DNA from: Bacteroidales bacterium UBA1715
GTDB taxonomy: Bacteria; Bacteroidota; Bacteroidia; Bacteroidales; UBA1715
Length of the DNA: 64,000 nt
NCBI GenBank assembly: GCA_002317135.1
Contig: DCIX01000036.1
Location: 114,236-178,235, forward strand
Direction of reading: 5' to 3'
This document shows, one piece after another, positions 17,730 to 26,361 of this stretch (position 1 is its first letter; every line of letters starts with the position of its first letter). The notes below the pieces were generated by a model. That model was not told the origin of the DNA and made no database searches. It worked only from the letters and a program-made list of their open reading frames with translations. A program made the translations under genes and the position numbers.

Positions 17730-19364
17730 ATGGCAGAATTTCATTATCAACCAATGTTCCCTCTTGGAGAAGACAAGACGGAATATTATTTACTAACAGA
17801 TAAATATGTTTCTGTAAGCGAATTCGAAGGTCACAAAATTCTAAAAGTAGAAAAGGAAGGTCTAACAGCAATGGCAAACGCCGCATTCCGCGATGTTTCA
17901 TTTTTACTTCGTCGATCTCACAACGAGCAAGTTGCAAAGATTCTTTCTGACCCAGAAGCAAGCGATAACGACAAATACGTAGCACTTACATTCTTACGAA
18001 ATGCTGAAGTTGCAGCAAAAGGTCAATTACCTCTTTGTCAAGATACAGGAACTGCTATTATCCACGGAGAAAAAGGTCAACAAGTTTGGACAGGTTACTG
18101 CGACGAAGAAGCACTTTCTCTTGGCGTTTTCAAGACTTATACCGAAGAAAATCTTCGTTATTCGCAAAACGCACCACTTAACATGTACGACGAAGTTAAC
18201 ACAAAATGTAACCTACCAGCTCAAATTGACATAGAAGCAACAGAAGGTATGGAATACAAATTTTTATGTGTAACTAAAGGTGGTGGCTCGGCAAACAAAA
18301 CATACTTATATCAAGAAACAAAAGCTCGTATCCAAAACCCAGGCACATTAGTTCCTTTCCTTGTTGAAAAAATGAAAACGTTGGGTACAGCAGCTTGTCC
18401 TCCATATCACATTGCATTTGTTATTGGTGGTACATCAGCAGAGAAGAACTTGCTAACTGTTAAATTAGCTTCAACTCACTACTACGATGAACTTCCAACT
18501 ACAGGTAACGAATATGGTCGTGCTTTCCGCGACATTGAACTAGAAAAAGAAGTTCTTCGCGAAGCTCACAATATCGGTTTAGGAGCACAATTTGGTGGTA
18601 AATATATGGCACACGACATTCGTATCATTCGTTTACCACGCCACGGAGCAAGCTGTCCAATCGGCTTAGGTGTAAGTTGTTCTGCAGACCGTAATATCAA
18701 ATGTAAAATCAACGAAAAAGGTATTTGGATTGAAAAAATGGATGATAATCCAGGTGAATTAATTCCAGCAGAATTACGTCAAGCAGGCGAAGGTGATGCA
18801 GTAAAAATCAACCTAAACCAACCAATGGCTGAAATTTTAAAAGAATTAACGAAATACCCTGTTGCAACTCGTTTAAGTTTGAACGGAACAATTATTGTTG
18901 GACGTGATATCGCTCACGCAAAACTTAAAGCTCGTTTGGATGCAGGCGAAGATTTACCACAATACATAAAAGACCACCCTATCTATTATGCAGGTCCAGC
19001 AAAAACTCCTGCAGGAATGGCTTGTGGTTCAATGGGCCCTACAACAGCAGGTCGTATGGATCCATACGTAGACGAGTTCCAAGATCACGGAGGTTCATTA
19101 ATCATGTTGGCTAAAGGTAACCGTGCACAATGTGTTACAGATGCTTGTAAGAAACACGGAGGATTCTACCTTGGTTCAATCGGTGGTCCTGCTGCTATTT
19201 TAGCACAAAACAACATAAAATCTATTGAATGTGTTGAATATCCGGAACTTGGTATGGAAGCAATTTGGAAAATCGAAGTAGAAGATTTCCCTGCATTCAT
19301 TCTAGTTGATGATAAAGGTAATGATTTCTTCAAACAACTAAAACCATGTAATTGTAAAGCATAG
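17730..19364 (+). CDS. fumB: Class I fumarate hydratase (iron-sulfur)
   Basis: Interconverts fumarate and malate using an oxygen-sensitive [4Fe-4S] cluster. It has 544 residues, normal for the fused two-domain class I enzyme. Candidate cluster cysteines are in LPLCQDTGTA (about 103), AACPPYH (about 222) and GASCPIGLG (about 310). The C-terminal beta domain carries GPTTAGRMD and GSIGGPAAILAQ. The O2-labile class fits an anaerobe using a reductive TCA branch. A strong bidirectional terminator follows. Confidence 0.96.
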   Translation: MAEFHYQPMFPLGEDKTEYYLLTDKYVSVSEFEGHKILKVEKEGLTAMANAAFRDVSFLLRRSHNEQVAKILSDPEASDNDKYVALTFLRNAEVAAKGQLPLCQDTGTAIIHGEKGQQVWTGYCDEEALSLGVFKTYTEENLRYSQNAPLNMYDEVNTKCNLPAQIDIEATEGMEYKFLCVTKGGGSANKTYLYQETKARIQNPGTLVPFLVEKMKTLGTAACPPYHIAFVIGGTSAEKNLLTVKLASTHYYDELPTTGNEYGRAFRDIELEKEVLREAHNIGLGAQFGGKYMAHDIRIIRLPRHGASCPIGLGVSCSADRNIKCKINEKGIWIEKMDDNPGELIPAELRQAGEGDAVKINLNQPMAEILKELTKYPVATRLSLNGTIIVGRDIAHAKLKARLDAGEDLPQYIKDHPIYYAGPAKTPAGMACGSMGPTTAGRMDPYVDEFQDHGGSLIMLAKGNRAQCVTDACKKHGGFYLGSIGGPAAILAQNNIKSIECVEYPELGMEAIWKIEVEDFPAFILVDDKGNDFFKQLKPCNCKA

Positions 19365-19383
19365 TCAATACAATTCAAATCAC

Positions 19384-19417
19384 AAAAAAGCCTCAATTAA
19401 AAATTGAGGCTTTTTTT
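19384..19417. terminator. Bidirectional terminator between fumarase and CDF exporter genes
   Basis: AAAAAAGCCTCAATT pairs with AATTGAGGCTTTTTT around a three-base AAA loop, with A and T tracts on both sides. It serves the convergent fumarase (plus) and CDF (minus) genes and touches the CDF stop codon. Confidence 0.88.
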
Positions 19418-20321
19418 ATTCTGCATCTTCAGAAGGCTCAACATGTAAATTCACATGCATATTAGAGCCATATTCTTTCCGCAATTTTTTTTCTGTTTTC
19501 GTTGCTATATCGTGTGCCTGTACAATAGATAAATGCGGTTTTACAACAATATGAGCTTCCAAAATAATCACTGGACCACTTTTGCGAGTTTTCATGCCGT
19601 GTACATTTTCTACTCCATCCACCGACATAATAATTCCACACATCTCATCTTCAATTTCCTTTGGTAAAGAACTTTCCAATAGTTCATGCAAAGAAGGTAA
19701 AGCCATTGTTACGGCGACATAAAAAATAAACACACTAATACAGCAACAAACTATTGGATCCAACACACACCATTTTTCTCCTAAAAAGATTGTCCCAGCA
19801 ATACCCAAAGCTGAAGCAACGGACGAAAGCGCATCCGTACGATGATGCCAAGCATTAGCAACAACTACAGAACTCTCCACGGATTTCCCGACATGTGCCG
19901 TATATTGGAATAACATTTCTTTTACAATAATAGAAACTATAGCCATAATTAATGCTATATATTTAGGAGAGTCTATCTGTTTCCCATGAAGATAATCAAT
20001 TATCAAATTGACGCCAGAAAGAAGCAATTCTATAGACACGAAAAACAATAAAATACTGACACAAAGAGATGCTAAAGTTTCATATTTCCCATGTCCATAG
20101 TCATGATCTTCATCAACACCTTTCGATGATATTTTAACACAAAACAACACCACTATATCCGATACAAAATCAGAAAGGGAATGTACACCATCGGCAAGCA
20201 TAGCTGCACTATGGCCAAATATTCCAGCAACAAGTTTGAAAATAGACAAAAGAACATTTATCACCATTCCAACAATGGTGACAGACGTTATCTTTTTTTC
20301 CCTTGCTTCAAGATTCCCCAT
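19416..20321 (-). CDS. Cation diffusion facilitator family metal exporter
   Basis: Proton-coupled efflux of divalent metals (typically Zn, Fe or Mn) from the cytoplasm. It has 301 residues, with about six membrane segments and a C-terminal cytoplasmic metal-sensing domain (about 215-295). Transport-site residues are visible in ADGVHSLSDF and in NAWHHRTDALSS, the HxxxD motif of helix 5; HDYGHGKYE lies between helices 2 and 3. Substrate cannot be settled. It follows a small unknown gene by 8 bases and may share a transcript with ftsY. Confidence 0.93.
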   Translation of the reverse strand: MGNLEAREKKITSVTIVGMVINVLLSIFKLVAGIFGHSAAMLADGVHSLSDFVSDIVVLFCVKISSKGVDEDHDYGHGKYETLASLCVSILLFFVSIELLLSGVNLIIDYLHGKQIDSPKYIALIMAIVSIIVKEMLFQYTAHVGKSVESSVVVANAWHHRTDALSSVASALGIAGTIFLGEKWCVLDPIVCCCISVFIFYVAVTMALPSLHELLESSLPKEIEDEMCGIIMSVDGVENVHGMKTRKSGPVIILEAHIVVKPHLSIVQAHDIATKTEKKLRKEYGSNMHVNLHVEPSEDAE

Positions 20322-20329
20322 ACTGTGTA

Positions 20330-20614
20330 CTACAATTCACATGCAAAAATTGAATCTAACTGCATCTGAGTATATGGACAAGGTTCATTTTGAAGTTTAG
20401 CCTGACGGAATTGAGCACAAGCATTACGAATAGACTGTTCTTCATAACTTAAAAATAGAGTGTTTTTTAAGTCATCCAAACGAGCCACATCAGCTTGTGA
20501 GAATTTCTTATAAGAGGAAAAACTTATATTTTTTTCAGGAATTATATTATGATAGTAATAAGACCAAATCAGAAACTGCATACATGTTTCTGGTGAAAGC
20601 AACATTTCTTCCAT
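20330..20614 (-). CDS. Conserved-looking small protein, function unknown
   Basis: A 94-residue soluble protein not assigned to a family here. It fits exactly between ftsY (11 bases upstream) and the CDF exporter (8 bases downstream) in the same direction, which argues that it is translated. It is aromatic-rich near the start (FLIWSYYYHNII) and mainly helical afterwards, with two Cys near the end. No signal peptide or membrane segment was seen. Confidence 0.65.
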   Translation of the reverse strand: MEEMLLSPETCMQFLIWSYYYHNIIPEKNISFSSYKKFSQADVARLDDLKNTLFLSYEEQSIRNACAQFRQAKLQNEPCPYTQMQLDSIFACEL

Positions 20615-20625
20615 TACACTAAAGA

Positions 20626-21573
20626 CTATTCAAACAAAGAATCTATAAAATCTTTCTTATTGAAGAATTGTAAATCATCAACACCTTCACCAACACCAAT
20701 ATATTTCACAGGAATTTTGAATTGATCAGAAATACCAATAACAACTCCACCTTTTGCTGTTCCATCAAGTTTTGTAAGTGCTAAAGCATTTACCTCTGTA
20801 GCCTTTGTAAACTGTTTAGCTTGTTCAAATGCATTTTGACCTGTAGAAGCATCAAGCACCAACAAAATTTCATGTGGAGCATCTGGAACTAATTTCTGCA
20901 TTACACGTTTAATCTTAGTCAACTCATTCATTAAGTTAACCTTATTATGTAAACGTCCTGCAGTGTCAATAATTACAACATCAGCATTATTTGCAATAGC
21001 AGAATTTAACGTGTCAAACGCAACAGAAGCAGGATCTGATCCCATTTGCTGTTTTACAAGAGGCACTTGCACACGATTGGCCCAAACCTCCAATTGTTCA
21101 ATTGCAGCAGCACGGAAAGTATCGGCAGCGCCCAAATACACATTTTTACCTGCAGCCTTAAATTTCGCAGCAAGTTTACCTATGGTAGTCGTTTTACCAA
21201 CACCATTAACACCAACAACCATTATAACATACGGTTTAGAACTTACCTCCAAAAAGTTTTCTGACACTTCATTGTCATTTTCTGCAAGAAGTCCCATAAT
21301 TTCTTCCCGAAGAATTCTTTGCAATTCATCCGTACCGATAAATTTATCACGAGCAACACGATTTTCTATTCGTTCTATAATACGAAGAGTTGTTTCTACA
21401 CCAACATCAGATGTAATTAGAATTTCTTCCAAATTGTCAAGAACCTCATCATCAACTTTAGACTTTCCTGCGATAGAGCGTGCAATTCGCATCAACACAG
21501 ACTCTTTCGTCTTTTCTAAACCTTTGTCTAAAGATTCTTTCTTGTTACTCTTAAAAAAGTCAAATAACCCCAT
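20626..21573 (-). CDS. ftsY: Signal recognition particle receptor FtsY
   Basis: Receptor that brings SRP-bound ribosomes to the membrane. It has 315 residues, a short form with almost no acidic A domain. The NG domain is complete: GVNGVGKTTT at 121-130, DTFRAAA, DTAGRLHNK and TKLDGTAKGG. The C-terminal helix follows. In Bacteroidetes it lies after L28, L33 and the DUF4295 protein, as here, but a terminator at 21618-21648 separates it from them. Confidence 0.98.
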   Translation of the reverse strand: MGLFDFFKSNKKESLDKGLEKTKESVLMRIARSIAGKSKVDDEVLDNLEEILITSDVGVETTLRIIERIENRVARDKFIGTDELQRILREEIMGLLAENDNEVSENFLEVSSKPYVIMVVGVNGVGKTTTIGKLAAKFKAAGKNVYLGAADTFRAAAIEQLEVWANRVQVPLVKQQMGSDPASVAFDTLNSAIANNADVVIIDTAGRLHNKVNLMNELTKIKRVMQKLVPDAPHEILLVLDASTGQNAFEQAKQFTKATEVNALALTKLDGTAKGGVVIGISDQFKIPVKYIGVGEGVDDLQFFNKKDFIDSLFE

Positions 21574-21617
21574 GAAAATTTATTTTTTTGCAATGTACAA
21601 AAATAAGCCATATATAC

Positions 21618-21648
21618 AAAAAAGCCTCATCATTAACTGACAAGGCTT
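21618..21648 (-). terminator. Terminator of the rpmB-rpmG-DUF4295 unit
   Basis: On the minus strand AAGCCT and AGGCTT pair around a 15-base loop and run into six T residues, 27 bases after the DUF4295 stop codon. The stem is short, so termination may be partial. Confidence 0.6.
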
Positions 21649-21674
21649 ATTTGTATATTATATGTATGAGAAAA

Positions 21675-21830
21675 CTATTTTTTGCTCAAATATGCTTGTA
21701 CTTCAGAATTAGGAACGATTTCTTCAGTGAAAACATAAGCACCTGTTTTTTCAGACTTTACAGATTTAATAACCTTTGTAAACTCTTTACCAGCACCTTT
21801 TTGAAGGGTTGCAACTACTTTCTTTGCCAT
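21675..21830 (-). CDS. DUF4295 small protein
   Basis: A 51-residue basic protein starting MAKKVVATLQKGAGKEFTKV, with the stop at 21675-21677. Its position between rpmG and ftsY and its composition match the Bacteroidetes DUF4295 family, which has no assigned function. The ribosomal setting and the lysine-rich, cysteine-free sequence suggest a ribosome-associated role; that is inference. The spacing to rpmG is 15 bases. Confidence 0.85.
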   Translation of the reverse strand: MAKKVVATLQKGAGKEFTKVIKSVKSEKTGAYVFTEEIVPNSEVQAYLSKK

Positions 21831-21845
21831 AACTCAGTCTTAGTA

Positions 21846-22028
21846 TTATTTAATTTCTCTGTGAACAGTTACCTTTCTTAGATATGGATTGTATTTTTTC
21901 ATTTCCATTCTATCAGGAACATTTTTACGATTCTTCGTTGTGATATAACGAGACATTCCTGGTACACCACTTTCTTTTTGTTCTGTGCACTCAAGAATTA
22001 CTTGCACTCTATTACCTTTCTTTGCCAT
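21846..22028 (-). CDS. rpmG: 50S ribosomal protein L33
   Basis: Small large-subunit protein near the E site. It has 60 residues. The family core RVQVILECTE and SRYITTKNRKN is present. The usual second zinc-ribbon cysteines are missing, so this is a zinc-independent (C-minus) form. It sits 11 bases after rpmB. Confidence 0.97.
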   Translation of the reverse strand: MAKKGNRVQVILECTEQKESGVPGMSRYITTKNRKNVPDRMEMKKYNPYLRKVTVHREIK

Positions 22029-22039
22029 TGCTGTAAGTA

Positions 22040-22282
22040 TTAATAGTTTTGAATATATCCTTTCGCTTTTGCATCCTTAAGAGCTTGGCTTAGGCCTTTT
22101 TTATTGATAGTTCTTAATCCATTTGCTGAAACACGAAGGGTAATCCATCTGTCTTCTTCTGCTAAATAGAATTTCTTTTCGAGCAAGTTAACATCGAAAA
22201 CTCTTCTCGTTTTTGCATTTGAGTGAGATACATTATTGCCACTCATTGCTCTTTTACCTGTAATTTGACAAATTCTATACAT
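22040..22282 (-). CDS. rpmB: 50S ribosomal protein L28
   Basis: Large-subunit protein of 80 residues with the family start MYRICQITGKRAMSGNNVSH and the SNAKTRRVFDVNL region. It is the first gene of the rpmB-rpmG-DUF4295 unit. The 238-base region upstream (22283-22520) holds only the rocD terminator and AT-rich sequence. Confidence 0.98.
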   Translation of the reverse strand: MYRICQITGKRAMSGNNVSHSNAKTRRVFDVNLLEKKFYLAEEDRWITLRVSANGLRTINKKGLSQALKDAKAKGYIQNY

Positions 22283-22469
22283 TGTATTCTACTATTTGCT
22301 ATTATATACTATTCCTCTTAAATCGGGTTGCAAAATAACATATAAATTCTCAAATAAAAAAATATATGACTAAGATTTTTTCAAAAAAAGCGTCTCTTTT
22401 TTTTATAAACATATATCATACTGATACAGAAGTAATTTCACAACCATTTACAATGGGGATAAAACAAAT

Positions 22470-22493
22470 AGAGTCGCAAAAGATTGCGACTCT
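22470..22493 (-). terminator. Terminator-like hairpin after rocD
   Basis: AGAGTCGCAA and its exact complement flank a four-base loop, 28 bases beyond the rocD stop. On the minus strand it is followed by ATTTGTTTTA, a moderate U tract. Confidence 0.65.
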
Positions 22494-22520
22494 ACATTGT
22501 ATTTATAGAATATCCGAAAA

Positions 22521-23738
22521 CTATTCAAATTGTTTGAAAGTCTTCTTGATGATTTCTACACTTTCCTTGATTTGACCCTCTGTAATTACTAGCGGAGGAG
22601 CAAAACGGATAATGTGTTCGTGAGTTGGTTTTGCCAACAATCCATTGTCTCTTAATGCCAAGCAGAAATCCCATGCAGTTTTACCATTATGAGGTTCGAT
22701 AATCACAGCATTCAAAAGACCTTTACCACGAACTAATTTTTTCATAGGGTGATCGAAAGAATTCAATTCATCACGGAACAATTTACCAAGCTTTTCAGCA
22801 TTTTCTGCTAATTTTTCTTCTTTCAATACAGACAAAGCTGCAATGGCAACCTTACCAGCAATTGGATTTCCACCGTAAGTAGATCCGTGTTCTCCTGGTT
22901 TAATTGTCAACATAATTTCATCATCTGCCAATACTGCAGAGATAGGAAGCATACCACCACTAATTGCCTTACCTAAGATAAGGATATCAGGACGAATACC
23001 TTCGTGATCGCAGCAAAGCATTTTACCTGTTCTTGCAAGACCTGTTTGAACTTCGTCAGCAATGAAAAGAACATTGTGTTTTTTACACAAGTCGTAACAT
23101 TTTTTCAAATAACCATCTTGTGGAACATACACACCAGCTTCACCTTGAATAGGTTCAACTAAGAAACCTGCAACTTTGTCACCTTCTTTTTCCAAAACTT
23201 TTTCTAAAGCTTCAACATCATCGTAAGGAACTTTAATAAAACCTGGAGTTAATGGACCATAGTTTGCATAAGAATCTGGGTCGATAGACATAGAGATGAT
23301 AGAGATTGTTCTACCGTGGAAGTTACCTTCACAGCAGATAACCTTAACTTCGTCATTAGGAATACCTTTTTTAACAACACCCCAACGACGAGCTAACTTC
23401 AATGCAGTTTCATCACCTTCTGCACCAGTATTCATCGGAAGAAGTTTATCATAACCAAAGAATTTAGAAGCAAATTCTTCATATTCTCCAAGAACATCAT
23501 TATAGAATGCACGTGATGTAAGAGCTATTTTTTGAGCTTGGTCAACCATCGCTTTCACGATTTTTGGATGACAGTGACCTTGGTTAACTGCTGAGTAAGC
23601 CGAAAGGTAATCATAGTAGCGTTTTCCTTCAACGTCCCATACGAATACACCTTCACCTTTTTCCAATACTACAGGGAGTGGATGGTAGTTATGAGCACCA
23701 TACTTATTCTCTCTGTCCATGTAATCTTGAGGAGTCAT
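22521..23738 (-). CDS. rocD: Ornithine--oxo-acid aminotransferase
   Basis: PLP enzyme moving the delta-amino group of ornithine to 2-oxoglutarate, giving glutamate semialdehyde. The start is the ATG at 23736-23738 (MTPQDYMDRENKYGAHNYHP); a TTG further upstream is less likely. It has 405 residues, normal for class III aminotransferases. The signature runs through ADEVQTGLARTG and ILGKAISGG, with the PLP lysine at about residue 256. The GAHNYHPLPV start is typical of the ornithine enzyme. It is monocistronic by context. Confidence 0.95.
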   Translation of the reverse strand: MTPQDYMDRENKYGAHNYHPLPVVLEKGEGVFVWDVEGKRYYDYLSAYSAVNQGHCHPKIVKAMVDQAQKIALTSRAFYNDVLGEYEEFASKFFGYDKLLPMNTGAEGDETALKLARRWGVVKKGIPNDEVKVICCEGNFHGRTISIISMSIDPDSYANYGPLTPGFIKVPYDDVEALEKVLEKEGDKVAGFLVEPIQGEAGVYVPQDGYLKKCYDLCKKHNVLFIADEVQTGLARTGKMLCCDHEGIRPDILILGKAISGGMLPISAVLADDEIMLTIKPGEHGSTYGGNPIAGKVAIAALSVLKEEKLAENAEKLGKLFRDELNSFDHPMKKLVRGKGLLNAVIIEPHNGKTAWDFCLALRDNGLLAKPTHEHIIRFAPPLVITEGQIKESVEIIKKTFKQFE

Positions 23739-23785
23739 AATTGTTTCAATCAAATTAATGGATTAAACTTAAATTTATTTGAGGT

Positions 23786-23793
23786 CAAAAGTA
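23786..23793 (-). promoter_or_regulatory. -7 element for rocD
   Basis: TACTTTTG on the minus strand matches TAnnTTTG, about 48 bases upstream of the rocD start. No clear -33 TTG at correct spacing was found. Confidence 0.45.
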
Positions 23794-23942
23794 GAAATAA
23801 TTTAGATAAATGCTCAGTTTTTTTATTATTTTTTCACATTCCACCAATATTGCTTACAATGTGAGTCGGAACACGACTAATTTGTTAATATCATTGTTAA
23901 AATGTATTGACCAACAACGAAACACTCAACAATAAAATAAAG

Positions 23943-23950
23943 TACTTTTG
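23943..23950 (+). promoter_or_regulatory. -7 element close to the start of the TPR-SpoIIE gene
   Basis: TACTTTTG fits TAnnTTTG, and its last base is only 6 bases before the ATG at 23957. Transcription would begin just before or at the start codon, so the mRNA would be nearly leaderless. This is inferred from position. Confidence 0.5.
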
Positions 23951-23956
23951 TATATT

Positions 23957-26350
23957 ATGAAAAGACATTTATTTTTTACAACTGTAGCATTGATTTGTGC
24001 CATTTTTTCCCAAGCACAAACAGTTGATTCTACAAAAATCAAAAAAGCAGAATCATTTATGCAAAAGGGAGAAACATTTTTCACAACTGGGAATGTTGAC
24101 TCTATCTTATTTTACTACAACAAAGCGTTAAAATATGCTCAAACAGAGAAATTGTACGAACAATCAACTGCGGCATATCACTCTACAGCAAAACTATATC
24201 TGGCAATGGGACTTCAAGATTCCGCACTTGTATATTTCACAAAAGCAGCGGACGAAGCAAGAAGTCACAATGTTTGGTTAGGATTGAATAAAGCATTAAC
24301 ACAATCTGCAAGTATTTGTTACTCAATCGGGAAAAACGATCAAGGTATTGTTTTTGCAAAGGAAGCAATCGAAGCGGGTAAAAAAGCGGAATACGACAGA
24401 GGTATAGCCATCGGATATGTTCAAGCGGGGAATATTTTCCAAAATCTTGCTAGAAACGAAGAAGCGCTACAAGCATATCAAGATGCTAGTAAATATTTCG
24501 AAAAAATTGACTTTAAAGCAGGTGTTGGTACATGTTTAATAAACATAGCTGGGATTTATTACACTCTTGAAAGTTTTGACCTTTCGCTTGAATACGACAG
24601 AAAAGCAATTGAAGTGCAAAAGGAGCTTGGCAATATGGGAGAAGTTGCCAATGTTATGCAAAACATGTCCGCTATTTATTCCGGATATAACCGCAAAAAT
24701 GTAATTACAAAGTACCAACATCTTGACTCGGCTTTCTATTACAGAAACGAAGCGGGCAAGATATATGAAGAGTTAAAAGATTCTCTAAATATCACTAAAA
24801 ACACGACAAACACAGGTCTTTTGTACACCATGACACAAGAATGGGACAAAGCAAAAGCCTGTTTTGATAAAGCCTATCCTATTGCTTTGCGCAAGAACTA
24901 TTTTGCTGAAATCATAGCAATTGAAAACGGCTACGCATTGATGTACCACAAAATAGGGAAATACGATAAAGCGAAAGAATTTTTCTTAAAAGAATATCCT
25001 CGAATCAAAGAAGGAAACTACACAGAAAAAGAATGTATGTGGTTCAAAGATTTTGCTTGTACATTGGATTCCCTCGGCGATTACGAAAATGCCTTACGCC
25101 ATTATGAACAATATGTAACAATGCAAGATACGCTTCGCGGACAAGAAATGTTACGACAGATGAACCAATTGTCTGCTCGTTTTGGATCAGAAATGAAGGA
25201 TAAAGAAATTGCACAAGCAAAGGAAAGACAAGCCTTTATGCAGAAAGAACAAGATGCATTGCAACTCCGTAACCGCATCATGACGGGAGCGGCAATCATC
25301 ATTGCTATATTCTTGATATTTGTAATCTATTTGTTCATGAAATCACAAAAATTGAACAAAAAGATTCGCGAGCAAAATGATCAGTTGGCTAGTAAAAATG
25401 ACGAAATCAGTAAACAGAACGAAGAAATTACTCAACAGAAAGCGGAAATAGAAAGGCAAAAAGATGAAGTTACCGCTCAAAAGGAACAAATCGAAATCCA
25501 ACAGGAAAGCATCATGGATAGTATCCATTATGCAAGTCGAATTCAAACGGCTATCTTACCAAGAACTGAATTAGTTGAGGATTTGTTTGCCGACCATAAA
25601 TTCATTTTATTCAAACCACGCGATATTGTAAGTGGTGACTATTATTGGATTGGCCGCAAAGCAAATTGGAAAATTGCGGTAGCTGCAGACTGTACCGGTC
25701 ACGGTGTGCCAGGTGCATTCATGAGTATGTTGGGAACAGCTGGCTTAAATGAAATCATTAACGACCCAACTATGACCGATATTCATGCTGGGGAAATTTT
25801 GGACAAACTACGTACACATATTATAAAGTCCTTGAAACAAACTGGTGCGGCAGGTGAACAAAAAGACGGTATGGACTTAGCGATGTGGATGTTTGATGAT
25901 GAATCAAAAATGGTTCGCTACGCAGGTGCAAATAACCCACTAATCATTGTACGTAAGGACTATGTAGAGGGCGAAGTTGAAGAAAACGACAGGATTAAGA
26001 TTCAGGAATTTGTTTCTGATACAAATGGAGAAACCTACCATATCATTCAGGTTGCAGGAAATAAACAACCAATTGCAATCTATCCAGAAATGGTTCCATT
26101 TGACGAAATTTGTATACAACTAAAAACTGGCGACACGCTATACACATTCTCTGACGGATTCCAAGACCAATTTGGTGGTCCAAAGGGTAAAAAGTTCATG
26201 ATTAAAAAGTTAAAACAAGTGTTTGTCAATATCTATGAATCGCCAATGGAAGAACAGAAAAAACTATTGGATCACGAATTAGTAGAATGGATAGAATCTG
26301 GTGAAACCGAACAGATTGACGATGTCTTAGTTATTGGTTTTAGAGTTTAA
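23957..26350 (+). CDS. Membrane TPR protein with C-terminal SpoIIE-type PP2C phosphatase domain
   Basis: A 797-residue signalling protein. It has a signal peptide (start ATG at 23957, MKRHLFFTT, ending near FSQAQ). About eight TPR-like repeats (residues 30-420) lie outside the cytoplasm. One membrane segment follows (about 442-464), then a glutamine/glutamate-rich coiled coil (465-525). A cytoplasmic SpoIIE phosphatase domain (about 535-797) carries the metal-binding motifs SGDYYW, ADCTGHGVPGAFMS, TFSDGFQDQFGG and IDDVLVIGF. It likely dephosphorylates an anti-anti-sigma-like or other Ser/Thr-phosphorylated partner in response to an envelope signal. The partner is not in the window. It lies 11 bases upstream of murF-alr. 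Confidence 0.9.
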   Translation: MKRHLFFTTVALICAIFSQAQTVDSTKIKKAESFMQKGETFFTTGNVDSILFYYNKALKYAQTEKLYEQSTAAYHSTAKLYLAMGLQDSALVYFTKAADEARSHNVWLGLNKALTQSASICYSIGKNDQGIVFAKEAIEAGKKAEYDRGIAIGYVQAGNIFQNLARNEEALQAYQDASKYFEKIDFKAGVGTCLINIAGIYYTLESFDLSLEYDRKAIEVQKELGNMGEVANVMQNMSAIYSGYNRKNVITKYQHLDSAFYYRNEAGKIYEELKDSLNITKNTTNTGLLYTMTQEWDKAKACFDKAYPIALRKNYFAEIIAIENGYALMYHKIGKYDKAKEFFLKEYPRIKEGNYTEKECMWFKDFACTLDSLGDYENALRHYEQYVTMQDTLRGQEMLRQMNQLSARFGSEMKDKEIAQAKERQAFMQKEQDALQLRNRIMTGAAIIIAIFLIFVIYLFMKSQKLNKKIREQNDQLASKNDEISKQNEEITQQKAEIERQKDEVTAQKEQIEIQQESIMDSIHYASRIQTAILPRTELVEDLFADHKFILFKPRDIVSGDYYWIGRKANWKIAVAADCTGHGVPGAFMSMLGTAGLNEIINDPTMTDIHAGEILDKLRTHIIKSLKQTGAAGEQKDGMDLAMWMFDDESKMVRYAGANNPLIIVRKDYVEGEVEENDRIKIQEFVSDTNGETYHIIQVAGNKQPIAIYPEMVPFDEICIQLKTGDTLYTFSDGFQDQFGGPKGKKFMIKKLKQVFVNIYESPMEEQKKLLDHELVEWIESGETEQIDDVLVIGFRV

Positions 26351-26361
26351 AAAGGTAAACT

